From NCBI RefSeq assembly GCF_000149955.1, contig NC_030998.1:1-64000 (forward strand): a stretch of DNA of 64,000 bases. Reading direction: 5' to 3'. Position 1 is the first letter of the stretch. Each line of letters begins with the position of its first letter. Of the stretch, positions 22,770-34,340 are shown one piece after another. The notes under the pieces are model-generated. The model made no database searches. It was not told the origin of the DNA and saw nothing but the letters and a program-made list of their open reading frames with translations. Source of the stretch: Fusarium oxysporum f. sp. lycopersici 4287. Its lineage: Eukaryota; Ascomycota; Sordariomycetes; Hypocreales; Nectriaceae. Both the position numbers and the translations under genes were made by a program.

Positions 22770-25700
22770 TTAAGCCTTTACCTGTTTCCTCCATATGGCT
22801 AAAACATCCTTACATAAAGCAAGTAAAGGAGTATTTAGAGACATGACCTTTAAAACAGATACCTCCACGCCAACCTGCTGCATAAACCACTCTCTCACCC
22901 GGACAGCCACAAGTGAATCAATACCAATGCTAGCAACAGGGACATTGGTGTCAAGTTCCTCTGGCTTCATATGCAGCATTCCACATAACGCCGACGTAAA
23001 GCCACCAAGGAGTAGTTCGAGACAAACGTCTGCATCAGCGACAGATGAAGCAAGCTGGACTTTGAGAGGTGCATTACTGCCTTCCTTGGCCGTATCATCA
23101 TCATTCTCGTCTTCGGCCTGGAGGTAATGCCATAAGCGCGGTTGTTCTCGCCAAGAGTAGGTCCGGATATCACCACGAATACCAGTAATGAGATCATGCC
23201 GGTCGCCCGCGATAACCTCAGCCAACATATCGTGCAGATCCGTCTCACTGACAGGAGCCATGAGCCAATACAGTGAATCTTCAAGCATCTTGCGTTTCTC
23301 ATGTCGTTGGACATAGCCTAGTCCGCTGACACCTCCGATGTGGACAACACAGCCGGGGTAACCACGTTGTCGCATGTTGCTAGCTGTGCCTTGCATAAAC
23401 CAATTCGATGAGCCATATGCAGTCTGGCCGGCATTTCCAGCGACCGCAACTGCAGAAGAAAAGAACACAACGAAGTCTAGCTGCTCTGGTTTGGCTTCTC
23501 GGTCAAGGAGTGCAACAAGGTTCTGCGTTCCTCTGACCTTGGGACCCATGACAGCTGAAAAGTCCGACCACGGCTGATCTGCAAACAGTTGATCTCTCAT
23601 AAGCATCGCGCCGTTCATGATACCGGCTATAGGGGGCATCGATGAACGAATCTCGGCCCACGCAGCCGATAGTGAAACTTCATCGCAGATATCAATAGCC
23701 ATGAAGCGTAAAGCAGCACCATGAGTTGCGGCAACATGATCTACCACTGGTTGTAGAGTAACAGGGTTACGAGATGCCAACACAACATGGCGAGCTCCGC
23801 TATCAAACATCCACAATGCAATGGAGATACCAAAGTCACCGGCGAGGCCGAGCAGAAGATAGGTCTTCTCACTGGAGAAAATACCATCGTGATTTGGTGC
23901 AAGAAGCTTGGCTGTCATGGTTGTCGTTGTAGTTCTGTCAAGGACGCTTGTTGGCAAGATGGATGATGCGGACATCTTGGAGATATGTTCAATGGGGATA
24001 ACGGCTCCTTCTACTGAAGCCTCAGACACAAGAGTGCCATTGCTGAGATACCACTTCACCAGGTCAACAAACATGACCTTGCTGAGCCCGTTGAAGACAA
24101 CTCCATCGAAACTGTTCAATGATAAAACGGGCAGCTCAATGCGGATGCTGGGCCAGTTGTAGCGAACCAAGTCGACCAAGCTATGACCTTGTTGCGAATC
24201 TTCCAAGCAAACGAATGCCACAATGTCTTTCGGTTTTATCAGATTAAGGTCATGCTTGGTAGTGAAAGGATGGAGGAACTTGGAGTTCCCCTTCACTAAC
24301 TCGCGATCAGACGTTGTGTTGAACAACTGGATATCACCACGTCGCGAGGCCGCAAGGTCCAGCTCTTTTGTCAGCCAAGCAGGGGCACCATGAATCCAAA
24401 CGTGACCCGAAAAGTTATGAAGAGTAGCCTCTGCAAGTGCCGACGTTATCAGGCATTGAAGCTGGTGATGGTACCCAACGCCTCCATTCTCTTTATCGAA
24501 TTGCCAGAGAATCTCAAACGAGTCCTTGTCTGAGAGTATAAGTGATGCCTCGCCTTCAACATTCCTGGAGATAGAGAGCTGCCTTAGATTCTCTTCACCT
24601 CGGAAACGGAAGCCATGCACAGATGATGCTAGAACTTCCAGATTCCTTGCTTGAGAATGTCCATAAGGCCGTTCAATCGTAAGTGTCCCACGTTCATCGA
24701 GCGCCGCAAAAGGACTCATCGAAGAAGTTTCCACGTATACTTCTTTGTATCTCGTATCAGCGAGCTCGTTAAGGCCGTCAACTGGCCAGATTCTTGGAAT
24801 GTAAATTGCGTTGTCTCTCAACATCAACTCCGGCTCCAGTGTGAAGAGAATGTCCTGGTTATCTGAGCTACCACTGCAAAGATTGAGCAATAGCTTGCAA
24901 ATGATATCAGGATCTACAATCTGTGATTCCTGCTCAATGTCCAAGACTTGAAGCTTCATAGTAGACCGCTCTAGGCGAGCAGATCGTCCCCATCCAAGTA
25001 CCATAGTATTCTCGGGCTTAGCTCCACCTCGAGCACCTTGGGTAACCCAGAGGAGAACGCTAGCTTGACGCATTATCTCTTGCAGACCTTTGAAGCGTAA
25101 CTCGCTCATCTGATGGAAAACTGGGGTATCGAGATCACAGAGATTCAGAATAATGGCTTCTGGGGGGACATTGATGTTTTCGAGGCCCGAGACCCTCCGC
25201 ACTGTAGTGTATGAGGCAAGCCTGTCTTCTAGCTGAGAAGCCAGGTTTCCAACAAATATTCCAGGCGACGGATCTAGAACCAGCAAGACCTCTGTATTGA
25301 TCTTCTGTGTCGCAGTAATTGGATCCCGCAAAGCAAGAACAACATCGTCAACAGCTTGTGAGAGCATAACACTGCAAAAGTGCTGTGTGTAGATGACATC
25401 CACACCCGAGAATCCATTCATCTTCAGCAGATCATCGCAGTCGGGGACCTTGATAATCTGGGGCTGTGAATCGTCCTTCTCCAGCCAAGATCTTGGGAGC
25501 AGGGACTGAACGAAGCGAACAGGAAGATAGTCGTTGGTCAGAGCTAGCAGGATCAGGAATCCACCCGGCCGTAGCAGCTTTCTCGCATTGATGACTGTTT
25601 CTTGGCTGACTTTGGTAGAGTATGGACTTGTGGCGATCACCAAGTCGTATGATCCTTCAACAAACCCTTGCTGAACCGGGTCCTTGTCAATATCAAGAAG

Positions 25701-28700
25701 CTTGAAGATCAGCTTCGAGTCATGATCAGAAGGCTCAAGAGTATTGGTAACTGTATAAGATGTGTAACGGCGCTTGCCTGCAGCACTGATCAACGCGTCT
25801 CGTAAGCCTGAGCCGAATCCAGCACCAACTTCGATCATCTTCACAGCTGGGTAACGATGGCAGATCTGTGAAACAAGGCTAGCTGCATCAACGATGATTT
25901 CTTGGAAGCCAAAGCTGTCAGCGTAAAATCTTTCAAGCGCGTTTTCTTGGTCTGCTACTTTGATACCTGCAGTGAGACCACGGGTAATAGATGTGAGATT
26001 ACGTCCAAGACGCTCCAAGAGCACGACGTCGGCTGAGTTCACGGCCTTGAGCCTCTCAACCTCTTGGTTCAACACTTCTTCGCTGTCATCAAGCCACTCC
26101 TTGTTGGCCTCATGCTCACCAGTCTTGACACTGGGAATAAGAACCTCCTGTACCCATGCCAAAAAGTTCTTGCGGGCTTTTCCCATGAGCATGATCTCAA
26201 ATGGCTTGAGCTGTTTGAGAACCTTTTGACAATAGAATAGAACTAAACGCATGGCCAAAATGCTGATTTTAGCCCTATCGTCTGAGATGATTGACCTCCG
26301 ATCAGGTTCAATGCCACACAAAGCGTCGCGTTCCCAGATATCTTGATGATAAGTTTCTCGGCTTGATCTGCGAGAACCAGGCAGATTTAATAAGTGCACC
26401 CCGCGAATCTGAACATGTGTCTTGCTGTTCTCCGGGTTGAAGACATCGATATCACCGCTGATGCGGCTAGCATCGCCGTGCGTGACGAAGGAATCTGCCA
26501 GCAGTTCTGCAGGGCCATCTTCACCTACAGTGGCAAAGACCATACTAATCCGAATGCTGTCAATACGACTTGGGAGGTAAGTTGACCGTTGCCGTCTGTC
26601 TCCTGGGCATGAGTAACCAGCCAACAGCCCATGGATACCTGTATCCAAGGCCGCGGGGTTGACGTCAGAACGAGTCAAGGAGTTCGCTTCATGCCACTCT
26701 GGAGGCATACTAACAACAGCATGGTGCAAACGGCGAAGCATTTGAGGTGTCTGGAAATGCTCCGTATAGCCATGACTCAAGCCGGCCAGAGTGTCATAGA
26801 GTTCTTCGATGTCAAGTGGAATCAGCGGCAGAATTGGCTCCGGTCTGGGGGGCAGGACATCATCTCTGGGAGCACCAAGCTCAACACGCAAGAAGCCTTC
26901 AACGTGAGAATCGGCTTGAGCTGGCATATTTCCAAGATTCTGGCCATGTTCAAAATCAACCGGGTTGCTGTAACAAGACCAACTTGCCGTGATCGCATCG
27001 TCTGATTGGCTTGTAATGCGTACCGCAAAGAGAATTTCAGTTCCAGGAGAGTCAGCTTTGAGGCTCAGAGCACGAAAGACGTCGATGTCGTGTAGCTCGA
27101 CAAGTTGAATCTCCTGCGCTGGAGAGACAAGTCTAACGGCTGCCTCATAGGCCATTGTAACATAGCACGTTGCCGGAAACAAGTACTCTCCTTGAATAGT
27201 GTGTCCAAACAGCCAGGGAATCTCTTCAAGACGCAGGACCTGTTTCCAGTGAATCTCACGCTGCTTCCCGCTACCAAAAGTAGAGGAAGTACCCAGGAGC
27301 TGATGGCGCTTCTGGGTCTGTGTACGGACAATCGCGGATTGACGAGATTCTTTCCAGTATACAGTATCATGGTCGAACGGATACGATGGTACGTCCTTCA
27401 GAAGACCTAGCCTGTTACTCTTTCCATCGCGAGCAAAGGCTCGCTCAATGCCGTCAAAGTTGACGATGGACCGTCCACTGTGGAGAGGAAATGTTTTCCA
27501 CAAGAGCCCCAAAGCGTCAAAGAAAGATTCCATGTCGTGCTGACCGCGCTTAAGCACACCGGAGTATGGGAGGCCAATGCCCGTAATGTTGTTGATGGTC
27601 TCAGTTGTAGGGCCTTTTAGAGCAGGGTGAGGTCCAACCTCAAGTGCAAAGTCAAACACATGGCTTTCATTGATAGCCCTCTGGATAGCTTGGCTAAAAT
27701 GCACAGTGTTGGTCATGTTGTCAACCCAGTATTGGCCTTTCAGAGACTCAGCGTCCTTGCCAGTAAACGATCGGCTGCGTCCGTTGGACCCCCAGACGCT
27801 CGAATACCAGACAACATTGTTTCCAGGCTTTTTGTTAATCTTGATGCTGCACTTTTGAAGCGAGTCGAGGTATGGCTGGGCGACTGGCTGCATGTGATGT
27901 GAGTGGTAGGCCGTATCGACCTGCAAGACTCTCGCAAATGTGCCAGCAGCGTCGAGCTTTTCTTTGGCGGAGTCAATAGCTGAAGCGTCTCCTGCAAGAG
28001 TGCAACTGCGAGCCGAGTTGCTGGCAGCAATCTTTATCGTTCCCCTCGACTCCGCGCAGAAGCCAGCAGCTTGATCAATCGACATGCCTACTGCCATCAT
28101 CTTGCCGCTACATCCATCAGGTCCTTGAGCTTTCTTGGAGTGGACTCCGCGGAAGTACGCAATGCGAATAGCGTCGTGCGCATCAAGGTAACCAGCCGTA
28201 TAAGCAGCAGCAATTTCACCGGATGAATGGCCAACAACGCCCGAGAACTGTACTCCAGCCGCACACAGCATGTCGACAAGGGCCACTTGCACAGCTGTAC
28301 ATATAGGCTGCGAGATAGCTGCTTCACCTATTCGTGAAGTTGAAGGGGAAGCACGGAGTTCTTCAATAAGAGACCACGATGGACGTCCGTCTTTGACAGC
28401 CAGGTTGTCAAGACTGTCTTGCATACGTGAGAAAGCGCTGCGGAAGACATTCGACGATTCAAAGAGTTTCACCCCCATAGTTGCCCACTGAGCGCCCTGG
28501 CCCGTGAAGACACCAAGGATGCGTGGTGGGATTTTGTCCGCGATGCTCGTGGTGCGAGGGATCTTGTTTAGAACAGCTGTCTTGAGCCTTTCGGTGAGCT
28601 GTTGCACACTTGTCGCGGAGAAGGCCGCGCGAAAGCTGAAGTTGGCACGATGGAAGAGGGTGTATGACAGACACCGAAGGTCTGTCTCGGGGTTGCTTTC

Positions 28701-30388
28701 CACGTAGTGACAAAGCTGCGATGCCCTCGAAGCCAAAGAGTGCGCTGAGTTTGCAGATAACACAAATAGACCTCCTTCACTCTTAGAATGACTGCCGGAC
28801 TCCTGTCCTTTGCTGTCCCAGGCCTCAAGGATAGCGTGTGCATTTGTTCCCCCAAAGCCGAAGCTGTTCACACTAGCACGGCGAGTCCAGCTGTTGGGTA
28901 GAACTGGCCATGGCTGTGTTTCAGTCGGGACTTGCAGATTTGCATAGAAAGGCTCAATCTTGGGATTCAAGGTCTTAAAGTGTAGATTTGCGGGGATCTG
29001 GCCATGCTGAAGAGCTTGTGATGTCTTCAAGACACCAGCGAGGCCTGCACTACCCTCGAGATGTCCGATCAGGGTCTTGACAGAGCCAACTGTGAGTTTG
29101 CGGTCGTAAATGGAACCTTTGGGAAAGAAGACTGTTGAGATTGCTTCAGCTTCCCTTGCTGTGAATAGAAAGACAAATCAGCATTCTGAATTGTGAGTTT
29201 GGAACGTAATGTGGACGGACTTACGGTCACCGGCCTGTGTTCCAGTCCCGTGGGCTTCAAAGTACTGTGGTCGATCGGATTCGAGGCTCAGATCAAGACC
29301 TGCCTTGGCATATGTGGACTTGATGAGCTCTGCTTGCGTCGTTGGGCTTGGCATAGTTATACCTATGTGACCAAAGTTAGTCGGTCCAGATAGATCACAT
29401 GATGGTGCATTGCGTACCTGGAGTTTGGCCGTCTTGGTTGACGCCTGTCTCTCGAATAATGCATTCAATATGGTCGCCGTCAGAAATGGCCTGACTCAGC
29501 GTCTTGAGAATGACAGCGGACGTTCCTTCTCCACGGGTGTATCCATCGGCATCCTTATCCCACATATAGGAGCGTCCATTGGGAGATAGCATGTTGAGCT
29601 ATATCGGGTGTTAGCACGGTCCTTGAGACTTTACAGTGCATAGAATAGAATAGGTCTACTAACACTTGACTCTGACACAAACAGGTCTGGCACCAAGATC
29701 AGGTTCGATCCCGCTGCAACAGCCATCTTGGCTTCACCACTTCTCAGAGTCTGCACGGCGTAGTGCAACGCCACCAAACTCGAGGAACATGCTGTATCAA
29801 TACCCACAGACGGTCCCTTCCAGTCGTAGAAGTAAGATAGTCGGTTTGCCAAGATAGACATGGCAACACCGGTAGCATGATACTGTGGTAGGCTGTCAAG
29901 GCCCCGCGCGGAGATGAGCTGATAGTCGAGGAACATAACACCGACAAAGACAGCTGTATTGGATCCGCGTAGCTGTTGCATCGAGTAACCAGCAGACTCT
30001 ATGCCCTCATACACTGTTTCAAGCAGCATGCGCTGTTGCGGATCCATGGATTGAGCTTCTTTTGGGCTGATGCCAAAGAACTCTCTATCAAAGGCTCTGG
30101 GGTCTTGGTCCAAAAGGTATGCATGTCGAACGTTAGAGCTCTGCGTTTGTTAGCACTCATATTGAGTACCTATACTGGTGTACCTACGCCATGATGCTGA
30201 CTATCAGCATGGTAGAAACCGGTTGTGTTGAACCGGGAGGAAGGAATCTCGGAGACAACATCTCTAGGGTTCTTGAGGAGGTCCCAAAGCTTTGATGGGG
30301 AGGTTGCATCGCCTGGGAAGCGACAGCTGCTACCCACAATAGCAATTGGCTCGTTAATGTACTTTGTTCCCTGAGTAATGCTACCCAT
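22770..30388 (-). CDS. highly reducing type I PKS (KS-AT-DH-MT-KR-ACP, no ER)
   Basis: An iterative fungal HR-PKS that would build a reduced, possibly C-methylated chain from malonyl-CoA. Five exons fit: 30388-30188, 30140-29664, 29598-29418, 29362-29225 and 29158-22770, giving about 2461 residues. [10 protein letters not shown] (Cys), [12 protein letters not shown] (His), [11 protein letters not shown] (His). [12 protein letters not shown] near residue 550 and [25 protein letters not shown] (HxxxGxxxxP). [14 protein letters not shown] near 1440, a variant of the usual EIGAGTGG SAM loop. [13 protein letters not shown], then [34 protein letters not shown] near 2410. The roughly 500 residues between MT and KR lack an ER dinucleotide motif and look like the structural KR half. 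The chain ends after the ACP, so release must occur in trans. It is divergent from a trans-ER gene, the lovastatin-type arrangement. Confidence 0.95.
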
Positions 30389-30918
30389 CTTGAAGCACGA
30401 ATGGTTCAGTGAATCGTAAAAATTTGTATATAATTGTCAGTTGGGTGGTAAAGGAGTGATCTCTAATGCGTTCAATATTGAGCATCTTGGGTTTCACTGC
30501 ATCTTTACAATTTCTTCAACAACTACTTCCTCTCCCAAAGACCGCAAACTAAACGTCGGAAAGTCGAGATACGAGCCTTTTCTCAACCACCGGCCCGATA
30601 CACCGATTGCGACCCTGCGTGTGGCTGCTTACTCCGACAGTCACAGTCGGAACACGGAGTTTGCTGCGCCTCATCCGACCTCCGGCCCACGGATTCCGGT
30701 ACGACTAGTATCTTACAGGCGGAATGTGCTCCCATGAATGTGGCAATATGATCCTACAGATACGGTAAACGAACGCGCAGATGATGGTGAAGGCTTATCT
30801 GTTGATCAAGATCGTTCCCCAAATTTAATATCTGTGAATCCAAGTCAGGTTAACAACCGCTATACCAATCCACACTCGATCGTCCTACAGCATCGAATTT
30901 TCCTCGTCATCGTTCAGT
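30389..30918. promoter_or_regulatory. bidirectional PKS / trans-ER promoter
   Basis: The 530-bp interval separates the two divergent starts and should drive both genes. It contains an inverted repeat TCCGAC-N7-GTCGGA at 30633-30651, which is CCG-N11-CGG, the style of a Zn2Cys6 dimer site, and further CGG/CCG half-sites to about 30700. The short frames inside are not credible genes. Confidence 0.6.
30633..30651. promoter_or_regulatory. candidate Zn2Cys6 binding palindrome
   Basis: Perfect 6-bp arms TCCGAC and GTCGGA with a 7-bp spacer in the divergent PKS/ER promoter. The left arm includes CTCCGA, the complement of the TCGGAG core found in other promoters of the region. Binding is inferred. 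Confidence 0.4.
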
Positions 30919-32205
30919 ATGTCATCCCCAACAACAATGAAGGCTATGGTTAGCAACGCATCAGGAGGCTATTGCCTCAGCAGCGCCATGCCGCAGCCTA
31001 GTCCAAGGCCAGGCATGATGCTAGTCCGCGTTGAGGCCGTTGCGCTCAATCCTTATGATACGAAGGTTATCGAATACGGCATCATCACTCCTGAGCCCTA
31101 CGTCGGAGGCTGCGACTTTGCAGGGGTTGTAGTCGCTGCTGGCCCCGGAGTCACACGATTCCAACCAGGTGATCCAGTGCTCAGTATGCATACACGCGGC
31201 GGCTTTGCCGAGTACGCATTGGCTTTTGAGGATATGAGCTGCCGTATTCCAAAAGGCATGTCATACAATGAGGCCTGTTCTCTTGGTCTGGGTATTGGAA
31301 TCTCAGGCCTGGCTCTGTTTCAGCAACCTGGACTCAATCTGCCGTTACAACATGGACACGACCTGGACGACATGGACGGAAATGCCCGGATCCATGGATA
31401 CACGAATGGTCATACAAGTGGCCATACAAATGGTAGTACGAATGGCCACGGTCAAAGCGAAGAGGGTTCCAAGGATCCTATCATAGTCCTCGTGGCTGGG
31501 GGGGCCTCAGCCTCGGGCACAATGGCCACGCAGCTTCTCAAATTGTCAGTCGCCCTCCATCACTTCAAACAGTGCGAATACAAGAGACATGATACTAATG
31601 TTTGTAAATTCCCTATCTAGGGCCGGATATAACCCCATCGTAACATGCTCACCAGCCAACAACTGCCTCTGCGAGTCGTTTGGAGCTTCGGCTTGCTTCG
31701 ACTATAACTCTCCAACGTGCGGCGCCGATATTCGTCTCCATACAGACAACTCGCTCGCATACGTTGTCGACTGTGTCACTAATGTGGCTACGATGACCAT
31801 GTGCTATGAAGCAATCGGCACGCAAGGTGGTACCTACATTGCGCTAGATGCCATAGCTAACACAGTCAAGTACACGCGACGTGATATCCGTGCTGACTGG
31901 GTCATGGCCAATACCCTCCTCGGTGAGCCCTGCAAGCTCTATNNNNNNNNNNNNNNNNNNNNNNNNNNNNNNNNNNNNNNNNNNNNNNNNNNNNNNNNNN
32001 NNNNNNNNNNNNNNNNNNNNNNNNNNNNNNNNNNNNNNNNNNNNNNNNNNNNNNNNNNNNNNNNNNNNNNNNNNNNNNNNCCCATTCGTCATATGGAAAT
32101 GCGGGCTGGGGGAATAGGTAAATTGTTGATTCTGGACTACAAGATCTACCAGACGGTGTTGTCAGGGGTAAGAAGGTTGTTGTTCCCTTGAATGTTGGGG
32201 CTTAA
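30919..32205 (+). CDS. trans-acting enoyl reductase (LovC-like MDR), gap inside
   Basis: A zinc-less medium-chain dehydrogenase/reductase like those that supply enoyl reduction to ER-deficient PKSs. Exon 1 (30919-31544) has LVRVEAVALNPYDTKVIEYG, GGCDFAGVVVAAGPGV and FQPGDPVLSM, the GroES-like domain. The intron is 31545-31620 (donor GTCAGT). Exon 2 continues with AGYNPIVTCSPANN and YVVDCVTN, part of the NADPH domain. Between the halves lies VLVAGGASASGTMATQLL, the nucleotide loop, preceded by an unusual Gly/His/Asn/Thr-rich repeat insert (HGYTNGHTSGHTNGSTNGHG) near residues 155-175. A 138-N gap removes about 46 codons. After the gap HMEMRAGG lies in one frame, while the expected C-terminus DGVVRGKKVVVPLN lies in another ending at 32205, so a small frameshift near 32115-32135 is likely, either real or a gap-edge error. 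Confidence 0.82.
31943..32080. other. assembly gap (138 N)
   Basis: A run of N inside the trans-enoyl reductase gene, covering the part between the cofactor domain and the C-terminus. Confidence 0.99.
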
Positions 32206-32914
32206 GACTTGTGGAGAATGGAAGGGCGTTGATCTCGGCTCCTTGGATAGATCTCGTTGCTTAAGTTAGTGCGGAATTATTATTGTTTTTTCGCTACTAC
32301 TGAAAAACACAACTTCGCCCCAATCCTATATATAGCTTAACGTTCAAACTTTACAATTAAACATCAGTGTTTAATTCTCAATATTTAATTTACCTATATA
32401 TAGAAATGCCTATTAATAAATAATTAGTTAAGGGCCGGCTTATTAGCTATAGGTTATCAGGATTTAATACTACTGAGTGTAATTGGTGTTGGCAATATGC
32501 TCTTTTCTTTTACTGGTGATTGAAGGCGAAGTACTCTTCTCATACACTAAGCAGAATCGGAGGGGAGACTTAATGTCGAACATCCACGTTAGCTAAACTT
32601 TGTCGAGTGCCGACGTCTCGGAGTTACAGGCCGCAGTAGTCGGACTTCCTATGTTTTCTCCGTCTAGTCACACTCGGCACCCGATATCCTGTATGTGTAG
32701 CCACAGCTGACATTTCCGAATGCGCCGACCGGGATACTCATTTCCGTGCTGACTGATTCCGCTCCGTCTTACATGACTAAATGCGATAAGGAGTTGTCAA
32801 GAGATAAAATATAGGGCCTTTTTAAGACGACAGTACAGTGTATGCAAGCTCAGAGTCCGCATATCAACATAACCACAGTCGAATTCATACACATCACAGT
32901 CATAAGCCAACAAC
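32206..32914. promoter_or_regulatory. intergenic with hydrolase promoter
   Basis: The first 230 bases are AT-rich. From about 32560 the sequence becomes rich in CGG/CCG half-sites, including TCGGAGTT at 32618-32625 and GTCGGA close by at 32639-32644, about 280 bp upstream of the hydrolase start. No gene is seen. Confidence 0.45.
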
Positions 32915-33994
32915 ATGTCCCGCCTTGACGTCACTTTCAAAACACTCGATGGCCTCACCCTGAGTGGCTGGTTATACCCAGCCGCCCAATATGGACCAGG
33001 CATCGTTGTTTCTCCAGGTGTAGGTAACGTAGCTTCACCAAAAGAACTGTTTGCTGAGTCCTTATGTAGTTTAACATGCCCAGGGAGGCCTTTGTGCCTG
33101 ACATCGCGCTGTGGTATCAGAATCATGGCATTACAGCACTCATTTTCGACACGAGAGCTTATGGCCTAAGTGATGGCCTACCAAGGCAAGAGGTGACTAA
33201 ATCTCGAATCCCCATTCGACTTCGACTTGGTACTTAAACATTTACATCTAGACTAGCGCTCGTAAACGAGTTGAGGATTTTCACGATGCCGTCACGTTCC
33301 TTTCCAAACACGAACTGGTTGACCCTCAGAAGATTGCCCTCTGGGGTCTCTGTTTTGATGGAAATATGTGTCTTGCTGCTACAGCACTCGAGTGAGTACC
33401 GTGATAACGACCTATAGCTTGAGAAGTGCTGATATCGACTTCAGTCCGCGTGTACATGCTGTTGTTGCAGTCGCGCCTGTCATTGACCTCCATGGGTTTC
33501 CCGAGCGACGAAGAGCTATTCTTGAGCTGGCCATGCAAGATCGCGAAGCTCAAATGGCTGGGCAAGGTATTTCAATCCTCTTTATGTGGTAATCTATCTA
33601 ACCCTAATTTCTAGAGCCAATCTATCTGCCCTACGTCAACGAAGATGGCACTGTTCCCCTCGGCCCCTCAATGGGCTCAGACTTTTGGCCCATGATGACA
33701 CGCTTGAAAATCCCTGTAGAGAACCGCGTCACAGTGCAGACATTCTACAATGCTTTCTCGTGGGATATCATGACGCTCATTCCCTATGTCAGCCCCACGC
33801 CTGCGATGATGGTGACACCCGAGAATGATATCGAATGTCCCGCTGCGGAGCAGATTGCCGCGTTCGAGAAGATGGGTGAGCCAAAGACCTTTCATTTGCT
33901 TCCTGGCAAGGGTCATTTGGACTGGGCTTTTGGCGATGTTGACTCTGTTATGGAGAAGCAGTTGAAATTCTTGAAAGGAGCCTTGAACTTCTAG
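32915..33994 (+). CDS. alpha/beta hydrolase with Cys at the nucleophile position
   Basis: Belongs to the alpha/beta hydrolases common in fungal polyketide clusters, where they release or trim the product. Five exons keep frame: 32915-33019, 33070-33192, 33252-33391, 33445-33566 and 33615-33994, giving about 289 residues. The first intron (GTAGGT to TGTAG) joins VVSPG to [13 protein letters not shown], which is how the family reads. The fold markers are [17 protein letters not shown], then the nucleophile elbow WGLCFDGN, where the usual GxSxG serine is Cys as in dienelactone hydrolases, then an acid in TPENDIECP and the His in [10 protein letters not shown]. There is no signal peptide. As the PKS lacks a release domain and this gene lies two genes away, it is a good candidate for product release, though inference only. 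Confidence 0.85.
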
Positions 33995-34340
33995 ACCCGT
34001 GACATTTTTTGTTTCTCCTGGTAGATGCTCATACAGTTAACGAGAAATGGTGTTTGCACTCGGAGCTAAGATTAAATGAATAGCTATATTTGATGTGAAC
34101 CATTGAATGGAAAGGCAGCTAAAGTGATTATGAATTCTATCACCGTAGCTTACTGATTGATACTTGAAGCTTATGACGTCTCAACGAGACATACCAAGCC
34201 AACACACTGAAAAATCCCAATTAATTTCGTATCATGAGATCTTGTTCAGTACTTATTGTTCCAAGTCTTGTCTTCCTACATCGTAACCTACATCTATATT
34301 CGCCTCATTCTTTCAGAAAAAGTAATTCAAACTCTTCAAC
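33995..34340. other. short convergent intergenic region
   Basis: Lies between the 3' ends of the hydrolase and the AflR-like regulator. AT-rich, consistent with 3' untranslated sequence; nothing else is seen. Confidence 0.4.

Noticed and set aside
30441..30953. 98- and 71-codon frames between the PKS and the trans-ER
   Set aside because: They fill the bidirectional promoter, have no motif, and the second overlaps the start of the reductase.
32997..33180. Frame change in the hydrolase around the first 40 codons as a frameshift
   Set aside because: A 50-nt intron (33020-33069) with good splice sites restores the conserved FNMPREAF reading.
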